From Phorcus lineatus (taxonomy: Eukaryota > Mollusca > Gastropoda > Trochida > Trochidae), in NCBI GenBank assembly GCA_921293015.1, contig OV121092.1:15010001-15074000 (forward strand): a DNA stretch of 64,000 bases, read 5' to 3'. Positions within the stretch are counted from its first letter, which is position 1. Every line of letters starts with the position of its first letter. The notes below the pieces were generated by a model. That model ran no database searches. It was not told the origin of the DNA and saw only the letters and a program-made list of their open reading frames with translations. Below, piece by piece: positions 43,351 to 54,129 of the stretch. The position numbers and the translations under genes were made by a program.

Positions 43351-44424
43351 ACCTATGTTTCTAAAATATAAAAATGGATAATTTTGATGATAAATGTTTT
43401 CAAATTATGGGGTTATATTGATAATTTTGATAGATTTCTTGTCTAAATGGAGACAGTAAGAGACATGGTGACACTTTTATGCATGCAGTTGATTGGTTTG
43501 ACGGTCATCTGTTTTTTCCTTTGAGCAATTATCTTATTTATTCTAATTAATATTAATGATTATCACGTGCCTGTGTAAGATACTGCAGTGTAATATCTAT
43601 ACGGCGATATTTAACTAGCGTTATACTGCTGAACATATGACGTCATAATATTGTGTGGTTGTGACATCACAATGTTTGCCACGGCCGTCACAGTGACGGC
43701 CAAGTCGCAGAAATGTCTCGTTCAGTACAATTTCTCGATATTCATGCTTGATTACTGAGGTAAACTAATAAATAAAATACTAAACTCAATTCAATAATAT
43801 TTATATTAAACTCGTCAATGATTTGGTGTGGCTCGTTTTATACTTCATCAATAACTCGTTTAATTATTTCACTAGAAACATGCCTTTGTCAGATAAATCC
43901 TTCAATAAATTCTTACAGTGCCGTAGTGTTTTCACATTTGTTTGGAAACTAATCCAATCTTTACATAACAGAATCTTGATGTTCGGGATGGTTTTAAAAA
44001 CCTAGATGAAATACTCTGTAAAAAGGAAACTTCCTCACAAACACATAGTAATATTAGTCTGCATGCGATACAATCAACTTTTAAGTTCTTAACCTATGTA
44101 AAGTTCATGTCGTTATTCTAGCACTTACTAATTTTTTCCGAATTTTCAAAAGAGTATAAAAGGCTGCATTAAAAAACATACAATCCAGCGTTAGTATTTT
44201 CAATGATTCAATTCATATTCATATTTGCTTTCATATTGAATAGTGAGAATAAAATAGATATAAAACGTATGTTCATATATCTTACACTAACCTTTCACAA
44301 TCAGAAAAAGCAATGCTATTAACATTGGCAATACCTTATTTACATGAGGTAGTAGATTTTTTTACGTCACTGATGTTCAATAAATGCTAATGGCATCAAT
44401 GGAATACAAAAAAATACTTATTAT

Positions 44425-44890
44425 GCAGACAAGACGTTATCCATCAACAAAACAAATCTCAGTTTATTTGTTATCATAGCCTCATTTAATAAATAAACAT
44501 GACCTCTCCCATTCCAAGTTATCTGGTCCAGATGTTTGAATATCATCTGATGCTGAAGCATATGTCATGATGGATCACAGCCTCTATGTTGCCTGGGATC
44601 AGAAGGATATCTTTGAAGAGAGCAGATGGAAGAGGAGGCTATATCAGACATGAGAATAAAAATGTAAAATGTGTAAGTAAGCTTGAAAAGATATTCATTA
44701 TGTTTCTCGCCTAGCCTTTCTTGGTGTCTCTAACACTCTCTGACCCTCTCTGATCGTCTGTCTCTCTGTCTGTCTCTCTGTCTGACTTTATACTGTGTCC
44801 TCCCCCATCCCACACCTATTTTTGAATCTGTATTTGTCTCTCACTGTTAACTGCTCCGAATAAATGCAATAAACGACAATGTGAAACCAT
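44425..44890 (+). repeat. Module D copy 3, with polyadenylation-like tail
   Basis: GACAAGACGTTATCCATCAA, TTATCTGGTCCAGATGTTTG, TGTCATGATGGATCACAG, then a TCTCTCTGTCTGTCTCTCTG run and GAATAAATGCAATAAACGAC near 44858. A short frame here ends …RWKRRLYQT with a stop at 44651-44653. Confidence 0.65.
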
Positions 44891-45407
44891 TTACTGTTGA
44901 CATCAAAGTCTAATATACAAATATGATATACATCAATGCAAGCATGGTCGCGTGAGTGTCTCCCAACGATATATCTATTCATACACAATTTCAGTGATCA
45001 TCTTGAAGCAACTTTATTGTACTTATCCCTTTAGGTTGTGTATTGAAGCACTCCAAATGAATCTATTCAAACTCAGACTTGTCAATATTGATTAAACAGA
45101 CGGACACTCCAGATATATTGTAGAAATGAAATAATGATCAACAGGACCTCATGTTACAAATAAAGTCTTAACTTAGCTTAGGAGTGATTTGACAAAATGT
45201 CCAAATCCTTTTGACTGTGATCTCTTATAAACATTGCTCGGCAGGAACAACACGTCTCTTTTCCTATATACATCTCATTGAAATTAAGGTTTATTGAACA
45301 GGGTCGTTTACTTACAATTGTCTTGTCACATGAAAAAAAACCCTTCAGATTCTTTATAAAATATACAGAGCCAGTACCATTATACATTAAATGATACATA
45401 GAAGATA

Positions 45408-45529
45408 TTTGTCTTTTCTTGAAAAATCCCATGTTGATGTCATCGAGTGAGATAGAAAATTTATATTATCACAAGTTATGTTATATTAATTTTCTAACTC
45501 ACGAGATAAGATTAACACGAAAAGACAAA
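45408..45529. repeat. Hairpin element, copy 1
   Basis: The left arm (TTTGTCTTTTCTTG … ATCGAGTGAGATAGAAAATT) is complementary to the right arm (AATTTTCTAACTCACGAGAT … CGAAAAGACAAA), with several mismatches. It shares the TCATCGAGTGA(A/G) … TAGAAAAT arm sequence with the 56.4-kb hairpin. Confidence 0.7.
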
Positions 45530-45599
45530 CTTTCTATATATTGTTTTTATTTAACCGTTGCATGTTAATGGAAATGTAAGGGCATTTACGTTGAGTTGG

Positions 45600-45800
45600 C
45601 CCCTTGATGGGCTTGATGGCGACAACATGATGTCATGAGCGTGTTATTATGACAGTGCATTGTTTGATGATGTCAAGTCATTGTTGTTATCAGTCACAAG
45701 TGATCTTTTCATGACTGGTAACATGGTTTATTTTCATTGATAGATCCTGGAATTTCACCGTCGATCATTTAATAAAACGTTCTCTTTATCACATACGTCA
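45600..45800. other. TGATGTCA-rich flank of hairpin 1
   Basis: Counterpart of 56610-56830: GCATTTACG/GTAAATGACC, then repeated (A/G)TGATGTCA-type motifs. Together with the hairpin it may form one non-autonomous element of about 400 bp. Confidence 0.35.
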
Positions 45801-46969
45801 ACTTAAAAGTTCATTTCATATCATATATTTATTGTGATTCTTGACTTTAATACATTTATAAACAGAAGATGTAATGAGATAAATTCACACAAAAACACTC
45901 ATACTCCCCTAGATGACAAATATAATTATGCATAAACACCAGAGTTCAATTAAATCGAAAAAAAGCCTTATTATTATATGTGCAGAAACATAAATTTTAT
46001 TTAGAAAAATGGAAAGCACATTCAATAAGGTCCTAAAATATTTCAATATGTTTTGGTTCGTTACGAAGAACGTGTCCTATCTAGGCCAAATATATTGATG
46101 TTTCAATACCCCTTTAGACAGGGCAATAATGACTATGTTTACCAAATTCAAACGTAATGTGTTCTATCTAGATCACGTTTAAATCAAGATTTTTGGCGAG
46201 AGACAATTTCATAGATAAATAAAGGAACATGCACATTTTAATCATGAATCTTAATTCAAAAGGTTTATCATAACACATTCGTATCTGAAGTGTCACTTTA
46301 AACTCGATTATTTTAAAAGAAACAATACATTCTTTAAAACAATGATGTTTATATTCCTTCAGTTAAAGTAATTATTCTTAATATGTTTTACACCATTACA
46401 ATTTCATTTCAACTCCAAGGAAATGTGTTTCATTCCCTGTCATGTACGACAACTTTCCATCATTAAGAATCTTTTGTGTTGGTTGACAAATATCAGATCA
46501 TTGCATCAAAAAAGAAGAGGCAGTTACTTCAATCCCTGGCAGCTCGAACGAAATCTTATTGTCTTATCATTATATGAACATACAAGCAAATGAAAACATA
46601 AATTCAACCAACAATAAACTCGCTGAAACAGTGGCCATTCAGCATATCAAGCTGTATGTGTCATATGAAAACATAAAAAATGTATAATATTTATATGATT
46701 TTTCATAAATGTATCCATATTTATTTTGCATGTGGGCCTGTGGCCTGTAGACAAATATAACAGACTTGACTTGACTTGGTTACAAGGCCCAGCTGATACT
46801 ACACATTTGCACATATGAAAAATATGTCACTGCTTTTGTCTCACAATAAGAGCATCATGATTATAGTTGCTCGTCTGTATTTCCATTTTATATGAATAGT
46901 AGGAATACAAAAGTTTAAAACACAATTGTTTCTTTTCTCTGAAGATTTTTTTTGCATTGATATCTATTT

Positions 46970-47275
46970 TAGTGGATCTACTTAATCTAGCAACCAGTAT
47001 CCTTTAGGAACATAAATATAACCAAACTTCCGTTTTCAAATAAAAAAAAAAGAAATATAATGCATTATTTGGAATCAATTAAGTCCCAAGTGTCACGCAA
47101 GGCTTTTAGTACCAACATCTTAACTCAATTTAGAAGGTATCGACGAGACAGGAAGCGGTAAAGGTCTTGCATTAACGGGTTTTTAACAAAATGGATACCT
47201 CATATTTGCCTGTAATAAGATAATGGTCGTTGAAAGAGAAAGATCATAATGAGGCTTAGGTGGTTCAGAATATAA
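46970..47275 (+). repeat. Module B copy 4
   Basis: AATTAAGTCCCAAGTGTCACG, CGAGACAGGAAGCGGTAAAG and GCCTGTAATAAGATAATGG. Confidence 0.8.
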
Positions 47276-47334
47276 AGATTACGTTATTAACTTTTACTTT
47301 CAATTAAAAATAAGAGAATGCATAATCATGAAAA

Positions 47335-47670
47335 ACATTTTGAAAATTATTTCCAAATATCCGCTGTTTCGACTCGCTAACGTCTCTCATTACATTGAAT
47401 TGAATTATTTTTTCGAGGCTGCTACTTATTCCAGTATCATTAATTGTCCGAAGTGCAGACTATATAAAGTATAGATGATGGCTGCAGGATACAACATATT
47501 GTAAAGTAAGCGTCACAATTGTTTTGTCTCTAACAGGTTTCGAACCTAGGTCTTTGGCCTGTCGTTCTCCTAAAAATTATATTAGAAAAATAGCCTGAAT
47601 ACCTCAAATCTATCTGATTACAGTACCGAATGTGTGATTATACAATGTAGGTCAGGAACCAAACATTACA
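47335..47670 (+). repeat. Module H copy 2
   Basis: ATCCGCTGTTTCGACTCGC, GAATTATTTTTTCGAGGCTG, ATACAACATATTGTAAAG, then GTACCGAATGTGTGATTATA shared with 39600. It contains GGTTTCGAACCTAGG, a tRNA B-box-like string. Confidence 0.75.
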
Positions 47671-48609
47671 TATATTTCCATGGAGTTTGATTGGTAGTGT
47701 TTGTTAATGTACCCAATTTTCTTGTCCATTATATGGCAATTGGCTGTCAGAATTGACATAAAGATAGGAACAATTAAGAGATAGATTAACAGATAAGCAT
47801 AGGCATAGTAATTTCATTGGGACAGTGTAATGCATATAGAAATATACCGTGTATATATTGGAGCGGTGAACATTAAGTTCAAGTTTTAGTAAATATTTAC
47901 ATGTTTCCCTTCTCAGTTCTTTGAGAATTAACAGGTGACATCAAAATAAGAAGTCCAGAAAGTGGCATTTCGAAAAAGCTTTTTTGATGCTTTTAAGGAT
48001 CTCAAAAATAGGATAAGCATCAGAAAAATATGAAATGACTGTGTCTATGAAAATAACAAATAGTGGTATCTTATATTTCGTAAAGGGACCACAGGCCCAT
48101 GATAGAGATATTGTACAGAAGCTTCTTGCATTACAGAGAGCTATAATTTGGCAAACACATATTATAAGTGTTTGCATACAGGTAAATCTAACATGATAAA
48201 TATATTAGATTATTATCTCAATGGGATATCTTTGAAGACATTTTGTCTTTGCTTTGTTGCTAGAAATAGAAATTTAGAAAAGATTTCTTAAGAGTATGCC
48301 TTTAGATAATAATAGGTCTCCCAAATAAATGCTATAGTTGTAATTAATTTTTAAAATATTTTTTAAGTATTCTATCATAAACATTAAATTTTCTCGTTGT
48401 ATGGAAAACGTTTAATGAAAATGGGATATTTCTAGAGGAAACACTATTGTTTTAGCCCAAGTGACTAGAAGACTGTCGTTGCTATTTAATTTGCTTTAGT
48501 ATTGATTTGAAGAAGCAAGTTTGATCCCTTCATGTATTGGAATCATCTGTAACTAAATGGCTGCAATTACTTTAGAGTATGTCTTAAGTAAATGCTTTCA
48601 TTTTCAGAG

Positions 48610-48851
48610 TTTGATTCATACAAAATTGGTTAAAAACAATGGACGATAAAGTCCTAAAAGCTTTTTCATTTTCAATAAACAACTATCTAGATCCACTTAA
48701 ATCAGTTTCAATGACAGGAGCACTTAAAAATGAAAGCATTTTACGTTTGTGCACTTTAATACTTTCAGTTAAAACAGAAAGGATTTGTGTGTGCTTAAGA
48801 TTCTTACAGTTCGCAATGCTTGATGAATACATACAAGATCTTCTACTCTGG
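48610..48851 (+). repeat. Module G copy interrupted by Penelope insertion
   Basis: Matches 40530-40760 (ATCCACTTA, TGACAGGAGCACTTAAAAA, GAAAGCATTT). A 77-codon frame (48639-48872) begins after an acceptor-like CATTTTCAG but has no counterpart in other copies. Similarity stops at a short AT run where the retroelement begins. Confidence 0.65.
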
Positions 48852-48866
48852 ATGATATATATATAT

Positions 48867-49648
48867 TTGTGACAACATATAACCCAAGCAACATGGAAGT
48901 CATTCCTAAATTACACAATAATCTAGATATCATGAGACAGGACAATCGTCTTTCTAGAATGTTAAATAAAACAAAAATAAGAAAAGGTAAACGTCAGCCC
49001 AATGGTAACAAGTGCAAAATATACAAGCACTCAAATTTTACCAACTGTGAAAAAATGTTAAGATAAAAGATGTGGAACATGCCCATATCTAAAAGAAGGC
49101 TCGAGAACAACTTTTGAGAATGGAATAGACTTCACGTCAAAATCAAAATGTCATGTAAATCAAAAAATGTTATTTATGTCATTTCTTGTGAAAAGTGTGG
49201 TCTAACATACATTGGACAAACGAACAACTTGCAAAACAGAGTAACAGTTCACAAACAACAAAAAAGAGATGATAATTGAGACACTTAAAAGTTAGTAAAC
49301 ATATATCTCAATGTAGTAATGGTACTTTTAAAATATTTCCTTTTTACTAAATATTCATCGCAATTGCTAACAAAGGAACAGTACTTCATTTCAAAATTTT
49401 CTCCTTCATTGAACAGCGTCTTAAATCCCTAATCATATCACACCAGGACGATTGTTGATTATTTTGCTGTTTGTGTTGCATTGTGTTGTTACTTAGATAC
49501 ACTGAAGACTATATAAGACTGCTGCTTTGCTTCAAGCATACATTCCCTGAAGAAGCTTCGAACGAAGAAGCAGAAATATGCATATTGGAAAAAAGATAAA
49601 GTCATGATTTTGAAAGTTGATTTACATCTTCTCTGTATTTTTTAATAC

Positions 49649-49652
<4 letters not shown>
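48867..49652 (+). mobile_element. Penelope-like retroelement 1, 3' fragment
   Basis: 5'-truncated, broken copy of a Penelope-like element (PLE), a non-LTR-like retroelement class that encodes reverse transcriptase fused to a GIY-YIG endonuclease. Only the C-terminal part survives: a Cys-rich knuckle (RCGTCPYL) and the endonuclease start (NVIYVISCEKCGLTYIGQT), then a non-coding tail with a hammerhead core at 49543-49590, ending at an (AT)n run. It is flanked on the left by a short AT run. More decayed than the second copy. Confidence 0.85.
49543..49590 (+). ncRNA. Hammerhead ribozyme-like motif 1 (PLE tail)
   Basis: Order of parts: stem I strand TTCC (49543-49546), core CTGAAGA (49547-49553), stem II GCTTC (49555-49559) and GAAGC (49567-49571) around a 7-nt loop, core GAAA (49573-49576), palindromic TATGCATA (49577-49584), TT (49585-49586, the U16.1-H17 cleavage dinucleotide), stem I strand GGAA (49587-49590). 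All invariant core bases are present; the pair next to the core in stem II is A·A, which should weaken it. Hammerheads in PLE terminal repeats are known; a very short or palindromic stem III is typical of the forms that act as dimers. Confidence 0.65.
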
Positions 49653-49700
<48 letters not shown>

Positions 49701-49762
49701 TTATATATCATTATATATATTATATATATATATGATATATATGATATATATCATATATCATT
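49653..49762. repeat. (AT)n microsatellite between PLE copies
   Basis: About 110 bp of AT with CATT interruptions, beginning right after the tail of PLE 1 (…ACTTTC) and ending where the reverse transcriptase frame of PLE 2 begins. Confidence 0.97.
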
Positions 49763-49765
49763 CTG

Positions 49766-51244
49766 AAGCCTCTGTGTATAAATGTTAAAAGTTATCTAAG
49801 AGATGGTTTGGATTTCTTATGTAAACTACCGAAAAATGTTGCGCCAGGTACAAGTTTAGTTAGTTTTGATATTGTTAACATGTATAATAACATTGATAAA
49901 CAATTGGGTTTAGAAGCTATACAATATTGGTTAAACAAATGCAGATGTGACTTAGTCGACAGGTTTTCAGACAGATTTATTCTAGATGCTCTTGATCTTG
50001 TAATATCCAATAATGTATTTTATTTTAATAGTGCATTCTATACTCAAATTAAAGGCGTCGCTATGGGAACTAAAGTTGCTCCCACATATACAACCCTGGT
50101 GTTGGGATACCTTGAAACTTTCCTATATGAGAAAGTTGGACAATCACTCGGACAAAATATGCAGGAGCATGTTGAACAGCATTGGAAAAGATTCTTGGAT
50201 GACTGTTTCATGCCATTTATGGGAACAAAAGAGGAACTGTGTAAGTTGCATTGTATCCTGAACTCTTTAAGTCCATCTTTGAAATTCACTATGGAAACAA
50301 GTGACTCTAATTTGAATTTTCTTGACGTGACCGTGGTTGTAAAAGAGGACGGTCGATTAGAGACGGATTTGTACTATAAACCTACAGATACGCATCAATA
50401 TCTGGACTTTCAATCATGTCATCCAAGTCATACTAAGCGTAACATCCCGTACTGTCTCGCGAGAAGAATTTGTGCTATTGTAACAGATGACACACAAAAG
50501 AGGGAACGTTTAAAAGAACTCAAGGAGTTTTTGTTGATACAAAACTATCCTGAAAGTCTAGTACAAGACAGTGTACAGAAAGCCGCTGTGTTAGATCAAA
50601 GTCGCCTCAGAGATGCTAAATCTAATAAACTGTGTGATAAAAACATTGTCCCGTTGGTTTCCACCTTTAACCCTAACCATCAGAGCGCTGCTGCAATAAT
50701 TGACAAAAACTTACCTATTTTACATCAAAGTAAAGAAATGGAAAAAGTTTTGTGTAAATCAAAAATTGTTAACAGTCTTAAACAACCTAAAAATCTTCGT
50801 AAGTTATTAACTTCATCCAAGTTTGATTCAAGTGAGTTAGAACCAACTGTATCTAAATGCGGTGATTCACGCTGTCTTACATGTAAAAATATCATAATAG
50901 GCTCTTCTGTACATATAAATGAAAGTAAAGTATTTTCTGTAAGACAAAATCTTAATTGTAACAGTAAAAATGTTGTTTATGTCATCACATGCTCTGGGTG
51001 CAATGAAAAATACATTGGAAAAACTGAAATGAAGTTAAAATTATGCATGAATTTACACAGATCTCAGATTAATCATCCAAAAAACCGTACAATTCCATTG
51101 AGTAAACATTTAGCTGAGTGTGGAAACGGGCATTTTTCAGTTTTCCCAATGTATGAATTAAATTTTGATAACAGTAAACTTTTAGAAACAAAAGAAAGCA
51201 GATTTATCAAAATGTTTTCACCAAGGTTAAATTCTAGAACTTAA
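49766..51244 (+). CDS. Penelope-like RT + GIY-YIG endonuclease, N-terminally truncated
   Basis: The frame is open from the left element edge; the 478 codons from 49808 (a TTG, so not a true start) are numbered here. Reverse transcriptase: motif A SFDIVNMYNNID (residues 19-30, catalytic Asp 21), motif B KGVAMGTKVAP (82-92), motif C FLDD (129-132, catalytic Asp pair), a following NFLDV, and a LYYKPTDTHQYL block. Then a Cys-rich knuckle (CGDSRCLTC) and a GIY-YIG endonuclease with VVY (389-391) and YIG (402-404) separated by a CxxC. Such proteins copy their RNA at a nicked target. The N-terminal part of the RT domain is absent, so this copy should not act alone. The RT-then-GIY-YIG order is diagnostic of EN-positive PLEs; the subfamily (Penelope/Neptune/Nematis type) is not resolved. 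Confidence 0.93.
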   Translation, partial: KPLCINVKSYLRDGLDFLCKLPKNVAPGTSLVSFDIVNMYNNIDKQLGLEAIQYWLNKCRCDLVDRFSDRFILDALDLVISNNVFYFNSAFYTQIKGVAMGTKVAPTYTTLVLGYLETFLYEKVGQSLGQNMQEHVEQHWKRFLDDCFMPFMGTKEELCKLHCILNSLSPSLKFTMETSDSNLNFLDVTVVVKEDGRLETDLYYKPTDTHQYLDFQSCHPSHTKRNIPYCLARRICAIVTDDTQKRERLKELKEFLLIQNYPESLVQDSVQKAAVLDQSRLRDAKSNKLCDKNIVPLVSTFNPNHQSAAAIIDKNLPILHQSKEMEKVLCKSKIVNSLKQPKNLRKLLTSSKFDSSELEPTVSKCGDSRCLTCKNIIIGSSVHINESKVFSVRQNLNCNSKNVVYVITCSGCNEKYIGKTEMKLKLCMNLHRSQINHPKNRTIPLSKHLAECGNGHFSVFPMYELNFDNSKLLETKESRFIKMFSPRLNSRT

Positions 51245-51354
51245 ATGTTTTGCTGTACATGTATCCTATTGTAACCTATATTGTGACGTATTAATGTAAT
51301 GACGTCATGTTGTACACGATGACGTTGCTCGGCAACGCATTATCCGTTGTATGT

Positions 51355-51394
51355 ATGGCCTGAAGAGGCTCGTTGAGCTGAAAGCGCTAGCCAT
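51355..51394 (+). ncRNA. Hammerhead ribozyme, minimal PLE type
   Basis: A 40-nt motif about 110 nt after the stop codon: stem I ATGGC (51355-51359) pairs perfectly with GCCAT (51390-51394); core CTGAAGA (51360-51366); stem II GGCTC/GAGCT (51367-51371 and 51375-51379, with one G-U pair next to the core) with loop GTT; core GAAA (51380-51383); palindromic GCGC (51384-51387); cleavage dinucleotide TA (51388-51389). Every conserved core position is met. The intramolecular stem III is too short to close well, but AGCGCT is self-complementary, so two RNAs could pair through it, as known for minimal hammerheads. In PLEs these ribozymes are thought to process transcripts of tandem copies. Confidence 0.8.
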
Positions 51395-51481
51395 TAAAAT
51401 GGATTTTTTTTACTTCTGACTTCGTATTTTTCAATATATAACGCCTGGGAGCTGAAGATCAATTTCAAATTGGTGAACTTT

Positions 51482-51485
<4 letters not shown>

Positions 51486-51535
<50 letters not shown>
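51486..51535. repeat. (TA)n microsatellite at PLE 2 end
   Basis: 50 bp of TA directly after the PLE tail. PLE 1 ends the same way at 49653. Confidence 0.97.
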
Positions 51536-51537
<2 letters not shown>

Positions 51538-51729
51538 CTCTTAAAACAGAGATCTACGAAAAACACAGTAAACTTGATAACCATTTACGTAATAGCCAAA
51601 TACAGATAATCCACGTTTTTTGAAAACCTGTTTGTAGTGAGTTTGACTCAGATCGTTTCTCAATTTGTGGTGATTGGAATCCAAAATATATTTCATCCAG
51701 AGATCAAGGTTACAAGCATTTCATGTTAA
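51536..51729. other. Host sequence between PLE and piggyBac-like insertions
   Basis: Short stretch of unit 6. Its last part, GGTTACAAGCATTTCATG, matches 40763-40780 and leads into the TTAA target. Confidence 0.6.
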
Positions 51730-51743
51730 CCCTTTACATACTT

Positions 51744-51905
51744 CAAGCGCATATAAGCGCAAGGAAAAAGTTGCTTCTCAAACCCAGTGACGCACTGAGG
51801 CGCGCTCGCATAACAGACCGTGGCACTCAGTGACGCTTACAAGCGCGCTTTTACGAAATGCCGTATCCTCAGTAGCGCATCTAAGCGCGAGGGCGAGTTG
51901 TCGTC
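51744..51905 (+). repeat. Subterminal AGCGC / GTGACGC repeats
   Basis: Within 160 bp of the left end AGCGC occurs five times (twice in ATAAGCGCAAGG-like context) and CAGTGACGC twice, in DNA much richer in GC than the rest of the element. Clustered subterminal motifs are typical transposase binding sites. The right end has only one weak match (TTCAAGCGACATGG), so the element is asymmetric. Confidence 0.55.
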
Positions 51906-53016
51906 AAAACTTACCTGTCCGAGATAACTAACGCAGTAACAATAATAAATTCAATACATTCTGTAAAATTATATAATTATCTTCACTGAAAATCGTTATA
52001 TTTTGGGGGAAAATAGTTTTGTTGATGAATTAATCCAAGCTGTTTGAAAGAAAATTCAATATTGAAACTTGCCGATGTTTCGCTACACGCTAGGTGATGT
52101 TACATTTTCATCGAGTGTAAATTATTTTGAAAGTATAGCTTCTCGAACCTATAACATATTAAAATCGATATTCTACAGTCTTAGATTTTGATCTAAAGAT
52201 TATCAACTGTATTTTTGATCAAATTAAACGAACCTAACTGGAAGGTCACGGTCCAACAAAATATCTGTCAAAACAAGCTGCGCACGTGGTTTGAAATTAT
52301 ACCGAAAATACAACTGTGTAAATAAAAATCTAAATATTTGGAACACTTTTCGGTGAAATATTGTTAATTTTCAATATATTTTCATTCCTTGCAAAGTATG
52401 TCACTTGTTTTTTTGTCGATAATAGTGAAAAGTTTTCGACAAAACGAGAAATTATCTAAATACTATTTTCTTGATAACAAGCGATAGTCAACAATCGCCT
52501 GATGGTAAATTCGGCCAAACACGCTATCGTTAAAAGTTATATCTTCTATTTATTCTTAGTCATTATGAACAATATAATAACATTTTATCATCTTAAATGG
52601 AAATTGTCAATAAATTATGAATTATTACAAGATAAATATGAAAATCCAAAATATGCGAAAATAACAATCTTAAATTTACTCTCGATCGTGATCACGATTA
52701 TCTTATTTTTGAATCATTCATTGTAATATCGAATATTTGTTTTCATTAAATGTCTCCTCAATTAAATATCATTTAATCTCGAAACAAATAGTTTTAAATC
52801 GGAACAAGATAACTTCTTAAATTATATGTCGTATTGACAACGTTTCGACCACGTGCTCTGATCAGCTGCGTAGTTTACTTCCGGGTTGTGTTTTCCTAAA
52901 TCCCGATATTAGAATAAAATAAACGATTGCTTTAGAATACATGTTTAGAAAAAACAGATCATATTGATATATATTTGATGAAGATACGATTGTATTATCG
53001 CTAATTTTGGTAAACA

Positions 53017-53247
53017 ATGGAGATACACAATTGGACTCAATTCCCCTCGCGATTCACTTGTAGCTTCGTTCCTGAAACAGTACATGTCGCGTTGGCAGTG
53101 ACCGTGCCTCCGGAATTTGTGAACACAAAAGATTTTTATAGCAAGTTGAACATTTACAATCATTCTCTTATTGTTTTAGCGACATTAAAATGCATTGTTG
53201 TTGTTTTTTTTCAGGCGGAAACGTACGTAAACTTGAAAGAGCTCTAA
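53017..53247 (+). other. Short unidentified frame inside piggyBac-like element
   Basis: A 76-codon frame (MEIHNWTQFPSRFTCSFVPE…) in the only GC-balanced interior patch. It does not resemble piggyBac transposase. It could be captured host sequence, such as a first exon, or chance. Confidence 0.2.
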
Positions 53248-54129
53248 TTCACTCATTCTAATTTCAAGGCATTGAAATGAACTGATATAAATTTCTTCAA
53301 CAGGCTAAATAAAATAAGTTATTTCTTATTAAAGATTAGTTTCTTCAAAGAACTGATTACATATATATTACCTGAGAAAACAATTAATAAGATTATATTT
53401 AAACATATTTTAATTATTGCAACAATTTTTCCAAACTACATGATTTTCTAAAATTATTCTTAAAAAACCCATCTAACTAATAAAAAAACATATTTCAGAA
53501 CTTAGAAAGCTAAATATATTTAATTACTCACCTGTTTCTTCGATTTTTTTCACAACATGCATTTATTTTTCACACAAAACATCTTTTGATTCATTTTTAG
53601 AAATCTACAAAATTTTGCATTTTTCTCTAGTAGTGAGGCCACGTAATAGCTGTGGTATTCAAGCGACATGGTGCCAAAATAAATCTTGGGTATATGAAGC
53701 AAATTTATAAAAATATTTTCAGTATGTAAAGGGTTAAAACAACTGACTTTGTATGGAGCTACATGTTATTATAAACATTATTTATAAGTGCAAAAAATGC
53801 GAAAAAAAGAGGTTACATAGATGAATCTTAAGCTGGACGATATTGGTGAATACGATATTTGTGATTCAATATTTTATGTTCTGTCGGATTCAAAAAACCA
53901 TCTACAGGCATTATGCAGCATATAGTATCAATGTGACCATTTTGGCAATTGCCCGTTAAAGTGGTACAAAACATAACGAAATGTGTATGGCAATGTCTAT
54001 TGCAACAATGCCACATGCATTTAGCAGACTGGATTTTAGATGGACAGATTGAGACAATATTTGTTAGGGGTTTAGTTTTATACGGATAGAGAAAACACAT
54101 TTGCCAGATTTGTTCAAATGGTAAGAAAA

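Larger units (their letters stand above)
49763..51485 (+). mobile_element. Penelope-like retroelement 2, 5'-truncated
   Basis: Head-to-tail with PLE 1. It begins inside the reverse transcriptase domain at an AT run, keeps an open frame to 51244, then has a 240-bp tail with a hammerhead motif (51355-51394) and ends …TTTTTTC at another (AT)n run, like PLE 1. Terminal-repeat structure at the left is missing. The single long frame and intact motifs point to a fairly recent insertion; 5' truncation is usual for target-primed retroelements. Confidence 0.9.
51730..53733. mobile_element. piggyBac-type non-autonomous element, 2004 bp
   Basis: Both ends read CCCTTTACATACT inward (51730-51742 and the reverse complement at 53721-53733), a perfect 13-bp terminal inverted repeat beginning CCC. 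TTAA lies directly outside each end (51726-51729, 53734-53737). TTAA duplication plus CCC termini is the signature of piggyBac. The paralogous site at 40781 holds one TTAA in matching flanks, showing the insertion. No piggyBac transposase frame (normally 550-600 codons with DDD motifs) is present; the longest inner frames are under 80 codons, so the element must be mobilised in trans. The interior is AT-rich apart from a GC-rich left subterminal block and a patch near 53020-53120. Confidence 0.88.

Noticed and set aside
47515-47560. tRNA gene suggested by GGTTTCGAACCTAGG
   Set aside because: The rest of a tRNA is missing, the box has an extra base, and the paralogue at 39530 lacks it.
52502-52726. 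Small membrane protein inside the piggyBac-type element
   Set aside because: A 74-codon frame in AT-rich DNA with Ile/Leu/Asn bias typical of chance; no family resemblance.
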